Shown here: positions 27,520 to 36,530 of the stretch, piece by piece
Numbering within the stretch: the first letter of the stretch is position 1
Layout of the letters: each line of letters opens with the position of its first letter
Source: Acrocarpospora pleiomorpha
Lineage (GTDB): Bacteria > Actinomycetota > Actinomycetes > Streptosporangiales > Streptosporangiaceae
Direction of reading: 5' to 3'
Assembly (NCBI RefSeq): GCF_009687885.1
Contig: NZ_BLAF01000022.1
Location: 91,022 to 155,021 of the forward strand
Length of the DNA stretch: 64,000 nt
Notes under the pieces: model-generated
What the model saw: the letters and a program-made list of their open reading frames with translations, nothing else
What the model was told of the DNA's origin: nothing
Database searches by the model: none
Position numbers and translations under genes: made by a program

Positions 27520-28722
27520 CTATGCCACGATCTGCTCCTCCCGCAGGGCGGCCAGCTCCGCCGTGTCCAGGCCCAGCTCCCCGGACAGCACGTGGTCGGT
27601 GTCGGCGCCGAGGTCCCGGCCGGTGAACCTGATCCGGCCCGGGGTGGCCGACATCCGCCACATCACGTTGTGCATGAGCAGCGGGCCGAGGTCGGCGTCC
27701 TCGACCCGGGTGAGCATGCCGGTCTCCCGCACATGCGGATCTTCGGCCAGGTCGCGGGAGTCGTAGACGGGAGCGACGGCGGCGCCCGCCTCCGCGAACG
27801 CGGCCAGCACCTGGTCGCGGGGCCGGGCCGCGATCCAGTCGCCGACCACCTTGTCCAGCAGCTCCACGTGCTCGGCCCGGCCGCGGCCGGTGGCGAACCA
27901 CGGTTCGTCGATCAGCTCGGGGTCGCCGACCAGGCGCATCAGCCGCTCGGCGATCTGCTGGGCGCTGGTGGAGACGGCCACCCAGTGGCCGTCGCCGGTC
28001 CGGTAGGTGTTGCGCGGCGCGTTGTTGGTGGAGCGGTTGCCGTGCCGGGTCTCGACCACGCCGAGCTGGTCGTAGACGGTGGGGGAGGGGCCGACCGCGG
28101 TCATCAGCGGCTCCAGCAGGCTCATGTCGATGACCTGGCCGGGGTGTCCTGGGGTGCGTTCCCGGTGGAGGAGGGCCATCGTGGCGGCGGCGGCCGCGGC
28201 GATGCCGCACACGCTGTCGGCCAGGCCGAAGGCCGGGAGGGTGGGCGGGCCGTCCGGGTCGCCGGTGAGGTGGGCGAAACCGCTCATCGCCTCGGCCAGG
28301 GTGCCGAATCCGGCCCGGCCCGCGTAGGGACCTTGCTGGCCGAAGCCGGTGATCCTTACTATGACCAGCCCGGGGTTGACCTCGTGCAGCAGGTCGGGGC
28401 CGAGCCCCCAGCGTTCCAGGGTGCCGGGACGGAAGTTCTCCACCAGCACGTCCGAGCGCTCGACCAGGCGCAGGAGCAGGGCGGCGCCCTTCGGGTCGCT
28501 GAGCTTCAGGCCGAGCGTCCGCTTGTTCCGGGAGATCTCCTTCCACCACAGCGGATGGCCGTCCTTGGACGCGCCGTGCCCGCGCATGCCGTCCCCGGCC
28601 ACCGGGTGCTCGATCTTCAGCACCTCGGCGCCGAAGTCGCCCAGCAGCTGGGCGCAGAGCGGCCCGGCCAGGATGGTCGAGACGTCCAGGACCCGCAGCC
28701 CGTGCAGCGGTCCGTCCGGCAT
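27520..28722 (-). CDS. Class III CoA-transferase (CaiB/BaiF)
   Basis: 400 residues from the ATG at 28722; a TTG four codons earlier is less likely. LRVLDVSTILAGPLCAQLLGDFGAEVLKIEHP is the family N-terminus, and Asp169 in FGLADSVCG is the expected catalytic carboxylate that forms the mixed anhydride. It should move CoA from a donor thioester to an organic acid made by the pathway, feeding the CitE-like lyase. The nearest downstream gene is the cyclase, 47 bp away, the largest gap in the operon. Confidence 0.9.
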   Translation of the reverse strand: MPDGPLHGLRVLDVSTILAGPLCAQLLGDFGAEVLKIEHPVAGDGMRGHGASKDGHPLWWKEISRNKRTLGLKLSDPKGAALLLRLVERSDVLVENFRPGTLERWGLGPDLLHEVNPGLVIVRITGFGQQGPYAGRAGFGTLAEAMSGFAHLTGDPDGPPTLPAFGLADSVCGIAAAAAATMALLHRERTPGHPGQVIDMSLLEPLMTAVGPSPTVYDQLGVVETRHGNRSTNNAPRNTYRTGDGHWVAVSTSAQQIAERLMRLVGDPELIDEPWFATGRGRAEHVELLDKVVGDWIAARPRDQVLAAFAEAGAAVAPVYDSRDLAEDPHVRETGMLTRVEDADLGPLLMHNVMWRMSATPGRIRFTGRDLGADTDHVLSGELGLDTAELAALREEQIVA

Positions 28723-28759
28723 TGCTACCCCCAAGTCGTGAAATATCGTGAAAAATCGT

Positions 28760-29602
28760 TCAGGCGACGTCGCCTGGCGCGCCCGCGGCCGGGCGGTACC
28801 CGAGGTCGCTGGATATGTCGGCGGCCACCGCCACGATCTGCGCGGCCAGCGCGTCCCTGCGGCTGCGGGTGAACATGTCCTGGTGGCCGCAGAGCGAGAC
28901 CGAGCCGACCACCTGGCCGGTCGCCCCGTACACCGCGGCGGCGACGCTGGCCGCGCCCGACTGGCGCTCGCCGGAGCTGGCGGCGTAGCCGATGCGGCGG
29001 ATCCGGTCGATCTCCTCGCGGAGCGTGTCGGCCGAGGTGATGGTCGCGTCGGTGACGCTGTCCAGCCGGTGGTGGGCGATGTAGTCGTCCACCTCGCCGT
29101 CCGGCAGCGCCGCCAGGATGGCCTTGGAGGACGATCCGGCGTGCAGCGGGTGGCTGGTGCCGAGCGCCACCGACATGCGGATCTCGTGGGTGGACAGCAC
29201 CTGGTCCACGTACACCCGGGACCAGCCCTGCCGCAGGGACAGCGTGGAGGTCTCGCCGGTGCGTTCGGTCAGCGCCACCAGATGCCGGTGCGCGACCGCC
29301 GCCACGTCGAACTCGCGCATCGCCGCCAGGCCGATCTTCAGCGCCAGCGGCCCCAGCTGGTAGACCTTCGTGTCCTCGTCGAACCGGAGGAACCCGCCGA
29401 CCACCAGCTCGCGCAGGATCCTGTGGGCCACTGCCTTGGACAGGCCGGTCTCCCTGGCGAGCATGGAGACGCCGGGCGGCCGGGGTGACCGGGCCACGGC
29501 GTCCATGACCGACAGGGCGCGGGCGATGCCCGATCGGGAAGGGCCCTGCTCTTCTGCCAGGTCGTTGGGGTCCATCGGAGCCTTTTCTGTGGAAATGGTC
29601 AT
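28760..29602 (-). CDS. IclR-family regulator inside the catabolic operon
   Basis: 280 residues. The winged helix (IARALSVMDAVARSP, LARETGLSKAVAHRILREL, residues about 24-70) and IclR effector domain (about 100-270, GTSHPLHAGSSSKAILAALP) are full length. The ATG at 29602 has a weak ribosome-binding sequence; the ATG at 29575, preceded by AAAGG, is an alternative. It is co-directional with and embedded among its probable targets, 26 bp after one gene and 37 bp before the next, so it probably controls its own operon. Confidence 0.87.
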   Translation of the reverse strand: MTISTEKAPMDPNDLAEEQGPSRSGIARALSVMDAVARSPRPPGVSMLARETGLSKAVAHRILRELVVGGFLRFDEDTKVYQLGPLALKIGLAAMREFDVAAVAHRHLVALTERTGETSTLSLRQGWSRVYVDQVLSTHEIRMSVALGTSHPLHAGSSSKAILAALPDGEVDDYIAHHRLDSVTDATITSADTLREEIDRIRRIGYAASSGERQSGAASVAAAVYGATGQVVGSVSLCGHQDMFTRSRRDALAAQIVAVAADISSDLGYRPAAGAPGDVA

Positions 29603-29628
29603 GGGGGAAGTCCAGTGGCAGGCGCGGC

Positions 29629-30870
29629 TCAGCCGCCACCGATCACTTCGATCGTGACCTTGGTGTTGCCGCGGATCGCGTTGGAGTACGGGCAGACCAG
29701 GTCGGCCTGCCGTACCAGCCGTTCCAGGTCATGCTGCGGGCAGTCGGGGGCCTGGATCCGGAGCGCGGCCGCGATCCGGTAGGTCCCGCCGGGGGCGGTG
29801 CCGAGCGTGACGGCGGCGGTCACCTCGACCGGTCCGGTGGCCACCCGCTCGCGCCGGGCGACGACCGCCAGCGCGCTGTCGAAGCAGGCCGCGTATCCGG
29901 CGGCGAACAGCTCTTCCGGGTCGGTGCCGGCGGCCGTTCGGTCGCTCGGCCGGACCAGGGTCGCGGTGAAGTCGCCGGTGAGCGACGTGGCTGTGCCGCC
30001 GCGCCCGCCGGTGACCGCCACCCGCGCGGTGTAGACGGGGGTGAAGGATGCCTGGCCGCGTGGGGCGTGAGCGAGCACGTGCGCGGCGGCCTCCTTGGCG
30101 AAGGCCTGCGGCTGCTCCTCGGCCACGAAGTCGGTGCCGCCGGGGATGGTGACCAGCGGCGCGTCCGGGAAGGCGGCGGTGACCACGTCGTTCATCCGGT
30201 TGAGCACGTCCTGGTCGCCGTGCAGGAGCAGGGTGGGAATCCCCGCCAGCGCGGGCACGTCCAGCTCGTGGTCGAACACGGCGCGGTAGGCGACCGCGTA
30301 GTCGGGGCCGACGCTCAGGTATTCGGCGACCTGGCGGCTGGCCGACTCGCCGGAGATGGTCGGGTAGAGCCAGCGGATGCGGTCCCAGATGACGGTCAGG
30401 TGGGCGCCGTCCGCGGTGACCGTGTAGCCGGGGGCGTACCCGGCCTTCTTCTCCGCGCGTTCGGCGGGGCTGTACAGGGGGATGCCCTGGAAGATCAGGC
30501 CGGTCACCCGGTCCCGCTGCTGCAGGGCGGCCTCGGCGGCGATGATCGCGCCGGTGTGCTGGCCGAGCAGGTGGACCCGGCCGAGGCCGAGGGCGTCGAT
30601 GATCTGCCAGATCGCTCGCGCGTACTCGGGGATGCTCCACTGCGCGGGGGCGGCGTCCGACAGGCCGAAGCCGGGGGTGTCGACGGCGATGGCGTGCACG
30701 CCCTGCCCGGCCAGTTCGGCCAGCGCGGGCTCGTAGGTGGCCGAGGAGAGCGGGGACTGGTGGAGCAGCACCAGCGGCGGCGCGGCGGGGTCGCCGGCCG
30801 CCCGATAGTGCACCTGCCCCCAGGGCAGGGACAGGTACCCGCGCGGTGAGTCGCCTCGCAGATGCGTCAT
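29629..30870 (-). CDS. Alpha/beta hydrolase fused to Ohr/OsmC-like domain
   Basis: 413 residues. The first part (about 1-272) is an alpha/beta hydrolase with oxyanion region LLHQSPLSS. The nucleophile elbow reads G103-Q-H-T-G107, with His105 where Ser, Asp or Cys normally stands. The second part (about 275-413) is an organic hydroperoxide resistance domain with both catalytic cysteines: Cys329 in GYAACF and Cys393 in VCPYSN. The ATG at 30870 overlaps the M20 stop. Family knowledge predicts a thiol peroxidase activity in the second half; the altered elbow makes ordinary esterase activity doubtful. Confidence 0.85.
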   Translation of the reverse strand: MTHLRGDSPRGYLSLPWGQVHYRAAGDPAAPPLVLLHQSPLSSATYEPALAELAGQGVHAIAVDTPGFGLSDAAPAQWSIPEYARAIWQIIDALGLGRVHLLGQHTGAIIAAEAALQQRDRVTGLIFQGIPLYSPAERAEKKAGYAPGYTVTADGAHLTVIWDRIRWLYPTISGESASRQVAEYLSVGPDYAVAYRAVFDHELDVPALAGIPTLLLHGDQDVLNRMNDVVTAAFPDAPLVTIPGGTDFVAEEQPQAFAKEAAAHVLAHAPRGQASFTPVYTARVAVTGGRGGTATSLTGDFTATLVRPSDRTAAGTDPEELFAAGYAACFDSALAVVARRERVATGPVEVTAAVTLGTAPGGTYRIAAALRIQAPDCPQHDLERLVRQADLVCPYSNAIRGNTKVTIEVIGGG

Positions 30871-32228
30871 GCCGTCACCGCCATCGCGCCCATGACCTCG
30901 ATCACGTGCTTGATCCCGTTCCGGTAGTCGTCCAGCCGGATGTTCTCGTTGGGACCGTCCACGCCGGAGTCGAACCTGGACACCCCCACCCCGACGATCG
31001 GCAGCCCGGCCAGCACGCCCTGGTTGCCCACCCACTGGGTGTAGGGCTCCACCACCGGCTCGGCCCCGTACGCCCGGCGGGCCGCGTCGGCGACCAGGGT
31101 GACGAATGGGTCGCGGTGGTCGGTGAGGTTCGGGCGGCTGGTCGCCATGGTCTCCACGGCCAGGTCGCCGAAGCCCTGGTCGGCCAGGTGCTTGACGATG
31201 GCCTCCCGCACCCTGGCCGGGTCCTGCCCGGCGATCAGGCGGATCTCCAGCTTGGCGGAGGCGGTGGACGGGATGCCCAGGGTGACGTCGTCCCGGTTGT
31301 CGCCGCCGGTGAAGCCGGTGACGGTCAGCGTCGGGCGGGTCCTGATCTCGACGGCGGCCTGCTCGTCGGTGAGGTCCCCGAGGAAACGGTCCACTCCGGC
31401 CCGGTCGCGCAGGAACTCCCCGTCGAAGTGGAGCGCCCGCAGCAGGTCCAGCTCGGTGCCGGTGGGCACCCGGGCGCCGTCGGCGAAGCCAGGCACCAGC
31501 ACCGTGCCGTCCGGTCGTTGCAGGGTGGCCAGGGCCGCCGCGAGCCGGGCCGTCGCGGCCGGGAGCAGGGCGGTGTTCTGGCTGGTCAGCTCGCGGCTCA
31601 GGGTGGTCGCGGTGAGCCGCAGGTAGAGGATGCCCTTCTCGGACAGCTTCAGCAGCGGCCGGTCGGCCGCGTCCACCCAGGAGTTCTCCCAGAGCGCCGC
31701 ATCAGAGGCCAGCCGGTCGGCGTGCGCCGCGACGAAGGAGGCCAGGCCGGGGCTGTGCAGCTGCCGCTTGCCCTCGATCAGGAACCGGCTGGTGACCGGC
31801 GCGCCCAGCCCGGCCAGCCGGAACGCGGCCGCCGCGTGCACCCGGGACATCAGGGCGCCCTTGTCGTCGGCGACGCCGCGCGCGTACAGACGGTCGTCCC
31901 TGACCTCGGCCGCGTACGGCGGGCTGGTCCACGCGTCGTCGTCCCCGGTCGGCTCCACCTCGACGTCATAGTGGTTGAAGTGCAGCAACGCGGGGGAGCC
32001 CCCAGCGAACTCGCCGATCACGTACGGGTAGGAGTGCTCCCACGGCACGACCTCGGCGGTCCCGCCCCAGCGGCGCAGCGACCCGGCCACGAAATCGGCG
32101 GTGACCGCCATCTGGTCCGGCTCCTGGCGGCGGCTGCGGATCCGGCACAGCTCCTGGAGCTCGGCGACGAAGGTGTCGAAATGCTCGTCGACCGCGGCCA
32201 GCGCGGCCGAGACGTCGTACTGAGGCAT
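30867..32228 (-). CDS. M20-family peptidase-like protein with altered active site
   Basis: 453 residues with the M20 architecture: His86-x-Asp88 (FNHYDVEVEP), GVADDKGA with Asp121, and PNENI near the C-terminus. However, the catalytic GEEE motif reads G153-K-R-Q156, so the general base and an adjacent metal ligand are lost, and the last metal histidine (HxPNE) is Asp424. It is full length with no frameshift. It may bind rather than hydrolyse, or use one metal. Canonical M20 proteins are dipeptidases or N-carbamoyl amidases, which would suit a hydantoinase pathway. Confidence 0.8.
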   Translation of the reverse strand: MPQYDVSAALAAVDEHFDTFVAELQELCRIRSRRQEPDQMAVTADFVAGSLRRWGGTAEVVPWEHSYPYVIGEFAGGSPALLHFNHYDVEVEPTGDDDAWTSPPYAAEVRDDRLYARGVADDKGALMSRVHAAAAFRLAGLGAPVTSRFLIEGKRQLHSPGLASFVAAHADRLASDAALWENSWVDAADRPLLKLSEKGILYLRLTATTLSRELTSQNTALLPAATARLAAALATLQRPDGTVLVPGFADGARVPTGTELDLLRALHFDGEFLRDRAGVDRFLGDLTDEQAAVEIRTRPTLTVTGFTGGDNRDDVTLGIPSTASAKLEIRLIAGQDPARVREAIVKHLADQGFGDLAVETMATSRPNLTDHRDPFVTLVADAARRAYGAEPVVEPYTQWVGNQGVLAGLPIVGVGVSRFDSGVDGPNENIRLDDYRNGIKHVIEVMGAMAVTA

Positions 32229-32243
32229 GGGGGGGGGTTCCTT

Positions 32244-32978
32244 TCAGTGAATGGTGACGCCGCCGTCAACGAAGATCGTCTGGCCGGTGGTCATCGCGGC
32301 GGCCGGGCTGAGCAGGAAGGCCACCGCGTTCGCCACATCGACGGGCCCGGCCATCCGGCCGAGCGGAATGCTCGCCATCTTGTCCCGCAGGTACGCCGCG
32401 TCGGCGCGCACGTCGGCGGTCATCGCGGTGGGCACGATGGTCGGCCCGACCGCGTTGACCCGGATGCCGTCCCCGGCCCACTCCAGCGCGAGCACCCGGG
32501 CCATGTGCATGACGCCCGCCTTGCTGACGCAGTAGCCGAGCGAATCGCGGACCGCGACCTGCCCGTTGGTGGAGCCGAGGTTGACCACGCTGGCGTGGCC
32601 GGACCCGCGCAGCGCCGGGTAGGCGGCCTGCGACATCCTGAACGTGCCGGTCAGGTTGACGTCCAGCACGTCGGTGAAGTCACGCTCGGACATGGTGGCC
32701 GCCGGGCCGCGCCGGACGATGCCGGCGTTGTTCACCAGATGGTCGAGCCGCCCGTGCGCGTCGAGCACGGCGGCCACCAGCGCCCGGCAGGACTCGGCTG
32801 ACCGCACGTCCACGTGGTGCCGGGTGTGCCCGGCCCCGGGCAGCGCCGGTAGTTCCCAGTCCTGGGTCAGGTCGGCCAGCGCCAGGGTGGCCCCGCGCTC
32901 GGCGAGCACCACAGCGATGGCCGCGCCGATACCCCGGGCCGCACCGGTGACCAGAGCCACTCGCCCGTCGAACCTCAT
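32244..32978 (-). CDS. FabG-like SDR oxidoreductase
   Basis: 244 residues. TGAARGIG (NAD(P) site), NNAG, the catalytic serine before the YCVSK motif, and the C-terminal FVDGG mark a classical SDR. A polyguanine run precedes the M20 gene 15 bp downstream. The stop of the ABC permease gene lies upstream and overlaps this start by four bases. It would oxidise or reduce a hydroxyl intermediate of the operon's pathway. Confidence 0.88.
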   Translation of the reverse strand: MRFDGRVALVTGAARGIGAAIAVVLAERGATLALADLTQDWELPALPGAGHTRHHVDVRSAESCRALVAAVLDAHGRLDHLVNNAGIVRRGPAATMSERDFTDVLDVNLTGTFRMSQAAYPALRGSGHASVVNLGSTNGQVAVRDSLGYCVSKAGVMHMARVLALEWAGDGIRVNAVGPTIVPTAMTADVRADAAYLRDKMASIPLGRMAGPVDVANAVAFLLSPAAAMTTGQTIFVDGGVTIH

Positions 32979-33799
32979 GCTCCGATCACCCGGCTGTCCT
33001 CAGCCCAGAAGGCGATGCGCCGCTGCAGGAACCGGATCAGGAAGTGAGCGACAAGGCCGAGCACCGACAGCACCACCAGCACCGCGAACATGCCGGAGAT
33101 GTCGAAGTTGTAGTTCGTCTGCAGGAGCAGGTACCCCAGCCCCTCTTTGGCCCCGATGAACTCGCCGACCACCGCGCCGAGGATGGCGAACACGATGCCG
33201 ATGTCCAGCCCGGCGAAGATGAACGGCAGCGCGGTCGGCAGCCGGACCAGCCGGAACACCTGGGCCTTGCTCGCGCCGAACACGGTCAGCATCTGGATCC
33301 GGTCGGCGTCCGCCGCGCGCAGCCCCTCGACCACGTTCACCAGCATCGGGAAGAACGAGATCACCGCCGCCATCACGATCTTGCTGGTCATGCCGAACCC
33401 GAACCACACCACGAACAGCGGCGCGAGCGCCACCTTCGGCACGGTCTGGAACGCCACGATGTACGGCATCAGCGTCCGCTCCACCAGCCGGATCTGCGAG
33501 ATCAGGGTGCCCAGCACGAGCGCCGCCGCGACCCCGATCAGGTAACCGGCCAGCGATTCCTGCAGAGTCACCCACAGGTGCCTCCAGAACAGCTCGTCGC
33601 TGAGCTGGTCGCCGAGCGAGGCCGCGATCTGCGACGGCCGGGGCAGCACGTACGCCTCCACCCCGAGCGGTTCGAGCAGGAACTCCCAGCCGGCCACCAC
33701 GACCACGAAGACAGCCGGGACGAGCACGATCTCCGGACGTTCCCTGAGGTCGATCCGCGGCTTGCGGCGGGTCGCGGGCGGTTTCACGGTCATGGTCAT
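32975..33799 (-). CDS. ABC transporter permease (SsuC/ThiX type)
   Basis: 274 residues with about six membrane helices and an EAA-like loop (EGLRAADADRIQMLTVFGASKAQVFRLVRLPTALP region) that contacts the ATPase. It belongs to the nitrate/sulfonate/taurine/pyrimidine-precursor importer family. It ends in an ATGA overlap with the SDR gene and starts 13 bp after the ATPase gene, forming a standard importer set. Confidence 0.9.
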   Translation of the reverse strand: MTMTVKPPATRRKPRIDLRERPEIVLVPAVFVVVVAGWEFLLEPLGVEAYVLPRPSQIAASLGDQLSDELFWRHLWVTLQESLAGYLIGVAAALVLGTLISQIRLVERTLMPYIVAFQTVPKVALAPLFVVWFGFGMTSKIVMAAVISFFPMLVNVVEGLRAADADRIQMLTVFGASKAQVFRLVRLPTALPFIFAGLDIGIVFAILGAVVGEFIGAKEGLGYLLLQTNYNFDISGMFAVLVVLSVLGLVAHFLIRFLQRRIAFWAEDSRVIGA

Positions 33800-33812
33800 G
33801 GATCGTCCCTCG

Positions 33813-34637
33813 TCAGTCGATGGCGCCGGCGCCGTTGAAGTGCTCGCGGATCCGCTTCACGTACACGCCCGCCGCGTCGGAGGACACCAGCGAGATGTCG
33901 CGCGGCCGGCCGAGGTCGATCGGCACGATCTCGGCAATCCGGCCGGGACGGGGGCTGAGCACCACCACCCGGTCGGACAGGAACACCGCCTCGGAGATGG
34001 AGTGGGTGACGAACACGATGGTCTGGCCGCTCTCCCGCCAGATCCGCAGCAGCTCCACGTTCATGTGCTCGCGGGTCATCGCGTCCAGCGCGCCGAACGG
34101 TTCGTCCATCAGCAGCACCGCGGGGTCGTGCACCAGCGCCCGGCAGATCCCGGCGCGCTGCTGCATGCCGCCGCTCAGCTCGTGCGGGTACTTGTCCTCG
34201 AACCCGTCCAGACCGACCATGCTGAGCAGCTCGCGGGCCCGCCTGCGGTGGGTCGCGATATTCAGCCCCTGCACCTCGGCCGGGATCATGACGTTCTGCA
34301 GGATGGTCCGCCACGGCAGCAGCGTCGCCGACTGGAACACCATGCCGACCTCGGGAATGGGCTTGCGCACATCCCGCCCGGAGATCCGCACGACGCCCTC
34401 GCTCTTCGGGATCAACCCGGCGAGGATCTTCAGCAGCGTGGTCTTGCCGCAGCCGGAGGGCCCGACGACCGAGACGAACTCGCCCCGCCGGACCGTGAAG
34501 CCGATGTCGGACAGCGCGTGCGTCGGTTCCGACCGGCGTGGCCGGTAGAACTTCTGCAACCCGCCGACCTCGATCCAGGACTCCTCGGCCGCGCCGGTCG
34601 CGGCGGACGCGGACGCCCGGTGCGTTCTGATGGCCAT
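33813..34637 (-). CDS. ABC transporter ATP-binding protein (SsuB type)
   Basis: 274 residues. Walker A GPSGCGKTT (59-67), signature LSGGMQQR, and Walker B VLLMDEPFGALD are all intact. The ATG at 34637 follows GAGAGGAGGG. It energises the importer encoded by the flanking permease and binding-protein genes. Confidence 0.93.
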   Translation of the reverse strand: MAIRTHRASASAATGAAEESWIEVGGLQKFYRPRRSEPTHALSDIGFTVRRGEFVSVVGPSGCGKTTLLKILAGLIPKSEGVVRISGRDVRKPIPEVGMVFQSATLLPWRTILQNVMIPAEVQGLNIATHRRRARELLSMVGLDGFEDKYPHELSGGMQQRAGICRALVHDPAVLLMDEPFGALDAMTREHMNVELLRIWRESGQTIVFVTHSISEAVFLSDRVVVLSPRPGRIAEIVPIDLGRPRDISLVSSDAAGVYVKRIREHFNGAGAID

Positions 34638-34666
34638 CGGGCCCTCCTCTCGCTCGTGTCGTGCCG

Positions 34667-35788
34667 TTATCCGGCGGTGTACGCCTTCGCCTTGGTCACC
34701 ACAGCGGCCGAATCGAAGTCGTTGGCGCCGGTCAGCAGGCTCGCGTCCCACACGTCCGCCAGCGGCACCTCCTTGGTGATCTGGCCGGCGCCCAGCGTGT
34801 ACGCCTGGGTCTTGGCCCACTCGGCGTCACTGATCGCGCCCCAGTTCGCGAACGTCTCCGGCGCGCCGGTGAGCGGGGTGGCGGTCTTGATCCAGGCGTT
34901 CAGCACCGTGGTGTCGCCCGGCAGCTGCGCCTTGGCGTCCTTGCCGGCCAGGATCGCGGGGAAGACCTTGTAGCCCACGCTCATCGCGGCTTCCGGATTG
35001 ACCGCGGAGAAGAGCATGCCCTTGTACGCGGCCCGCAGGTAGCGGGTGATCGCGTCCTTCTGCTCGGTCAGCGCCTCCTCGCGGACGGCGAAGGTGATCG
35101 ACCGGATGCCCTGGAACATGTCCGGGTTGGGGAGGTAGTCGAAGGTGGTGCCGGAGTTGGCGATCACCTGGTAGGCCTGGTCGTAGAGGGCCAGCGCGTC
35201 CACCTCGCCGCCGTTGATGGCGGCCGCCGCCTGGGCGCCGACGCCGACCGGGACCAGCTCGACGTCCTTCTCCGGGTCCAGGCCCGCCTGCCGTACGAAG
35301 CCGCGGGCGAAGGGGGCGGAGCCGGAGGCGAGGCTGATCACGCCGATCCGCTTGCCCTTGAAGTCGGCGCCCGAGGCGATCCCGGAGCCCGGCTTGACGG
35401 CGATCTTCCAGGGCCAGTTCTGGACAAGACCGCCGATGGCCTTGATCTTCAGGCCCTTCTCCCTGGCGGCCAGGATCGACCCGGCGTCGGCGGCGGTGAT
35501 GTCGGCGCTGCCGGAGGCGACCGCCTGGAGCGCGGCGACCGAGCCGTCGGTGTTGATCGTGGTCACCTCCAGCTTCTCCTCCGCCAGGAAGCCCTGGTCC
35601 TTGGCGACGCCGAAGGTGGCCACCTCCTCCTTGGGCCCGATCACCGCGGAGGCGATGGCGAACACCAGCGGGGTGACGGCCTCCCCGGTGGACTGCGCGG
35701 CCGGTTCGGGGTCGGAGCCGCAGGAGGACAGGGCGAGTGCGGTGGTGAGAGTGAGGGCGAGAGCAGTGATGCGGTGGGGGATTTTCAT
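34667..35788 (-). CDS. ABC transporter substrate-binding lipoprotein (NMT1/SsuA type)
   Basis: 373 residues. A lipoprotein signal with lipobox LSSC (Cys23) tethers it to the membrane. The body is a type II binding protein of the NrtA/SsuA/ThiY family (ITTADAGSILAAREKG-like ligand region). These bind small planar or anionic compounds such as sulfonates, nitrate, phthalate or pyrimidines. Its ligand is the best direct clue to the operon's substrate. Confidence 0.9.
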   Translation of the reverse strand: MKIPHRITALALTLTTALALSSCGSDPEPAAQSTGEAVTPLVFAIASAVIGPKEEVATFGVAKDQGFLAEEKLEVTTINTDGSVAALQAVASGSADITAADAGSILAAREKGLKIKAIGGLVQNWPWKIAVKPGSGIASGADFKGKRIGVISLASGSAPFARGFVRQAGLDPEKDVELVPVGVGAQAAAAINGGEVDALALYDQAYQVIANSGTTFDYLPNPDMFQGIRSITFAVREEALTEQKDAITRYLRAAYKGMLFSAVNPEAAMSVGYKVFPAILAGKDAKAQLPGDTTVLNAWIKTATPLTGAPETFANWGAISDAEWAKTQAYTLGAGQITKEVPLADVWDASLLTGANDFDSAAVVTKAKAYTAG

Positions 35789-36213
35789 GGATTCGGCACC
35801 TCGTTCGAGCCGGCTATCTGGGGGGTGGGGACGGGGACGATCCCGGCCTCGGGGAGATCATTGAAAACGTTCTGCTCGACGATCAGTCCGTCGCGCAGCA
35901 CGAACACGTCGGCGTAGCGCACGCCGGAGAACGGCTCGCCCGCGAGATCCTCGCCGTAGAGCGTGCCGAGCGAGATGACGACCTGGTCGGCGCCGTCACC
36001 CGCCGCCTCGAAGTAGCGGTCGCGCCGCTTGCGCACCCACTGGTAGGCGCCGCTCGCCGCCGCGGCCATCGCGGCCAGCGACGGGTGGGTGCGCCCGCCG
36101 GGGAAGTTCAGCCGCGCGCCGGGCGCCAGGAAGGCGGACGCGGCGGCCAGTTCGCGGTCCTCGCAGAGCTGGAGGTAACGGTCGACCAGGGCGGCGGGGG
36201 ACGGGCTCACCAT
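35785..36213 (-). CDS. SnoaL/NTF2-like protein
   Basis: 142 residues from the ATG at 36213. VDRYLQLCEDRELAAASAFLAPGARLNFPGG and YADVFVLRDGLIVEQNVFNDL fit the NTF2-like cone fold used by isomerases and small hydrolases. It overlaps the binding-protein gene by four bases and the 103-residue gene by one. The enzyme role in the operon is unknown. Confidence 0.75.
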   Translation of the reverse strand: MVSPSPAALVDRYLQLCEDRELAAASAFLAPGARLNFPGGRTHPSLAAMAAAASGAYQWVRKRRDRYFEAAGDGADQVVISLGTLYGEDLAGEPFSGVRYADVFVLRDGLIVEQNVFNDLPEAGIVPVPTPQIAGSNEVPNP

Positions 36214-36524
36214 CAGCCGGCCTTCGCGGCGAGCGCCGCTTCCCACTGGTCGCGCAGCGGATGCTCGGCCGGGCCGCTCTCGGTGATGATCCGCATCAGC
36301 CGGCCGATCAGGGCGTCCCGCTGGGCGTCCAGGATCTGGCGCTCCTCGGGGGTGGGCACCAGGGCGTCCAGCTCGCCCGCGGCCAGCACGCCCTTGCGGA
36401 CCAGCAGTGCCTCCAGCGCGTGCAGGCGGTTGTTGGTCACGTGCAGGTCGGTGCCGAGCTGCAGGATCAGATCGAACAGCTTGCCCACCGCGCGATCGTG
36501 GAAGTAGTCGAACTCATCGGCCAT
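36213..36524 (-). CDS. Conserved-looking helical protein of unknown function
   Basis: 103 residues, not recognised. It is predicted to be mainly helical (DRAVGKLFDLILQLGTDLHVTNNRLHALEALLVRKGVL) with a leucine-rich N-terminal half. It has no cysteines, signal peptide or membrane segment. It is overlapped by the SnoaL-like gene downstream and begins 6 bp after the methyltransferase stop, so it is translated as part of the operon. It may be a subunit of a neighbouring enzyme. Confidence 0.6.
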   Translation of the reverse strand: MADEFDYFHDRAVGKLFDLILQLGTDLHVTNNRLHALEALLVRKGVLAAGELDALVPTPEERQILDAQRDALIGRLMRIITESGPAEHPLRDQWEAALAAKAG

Positions 36525-36530
36525 TTGTGG

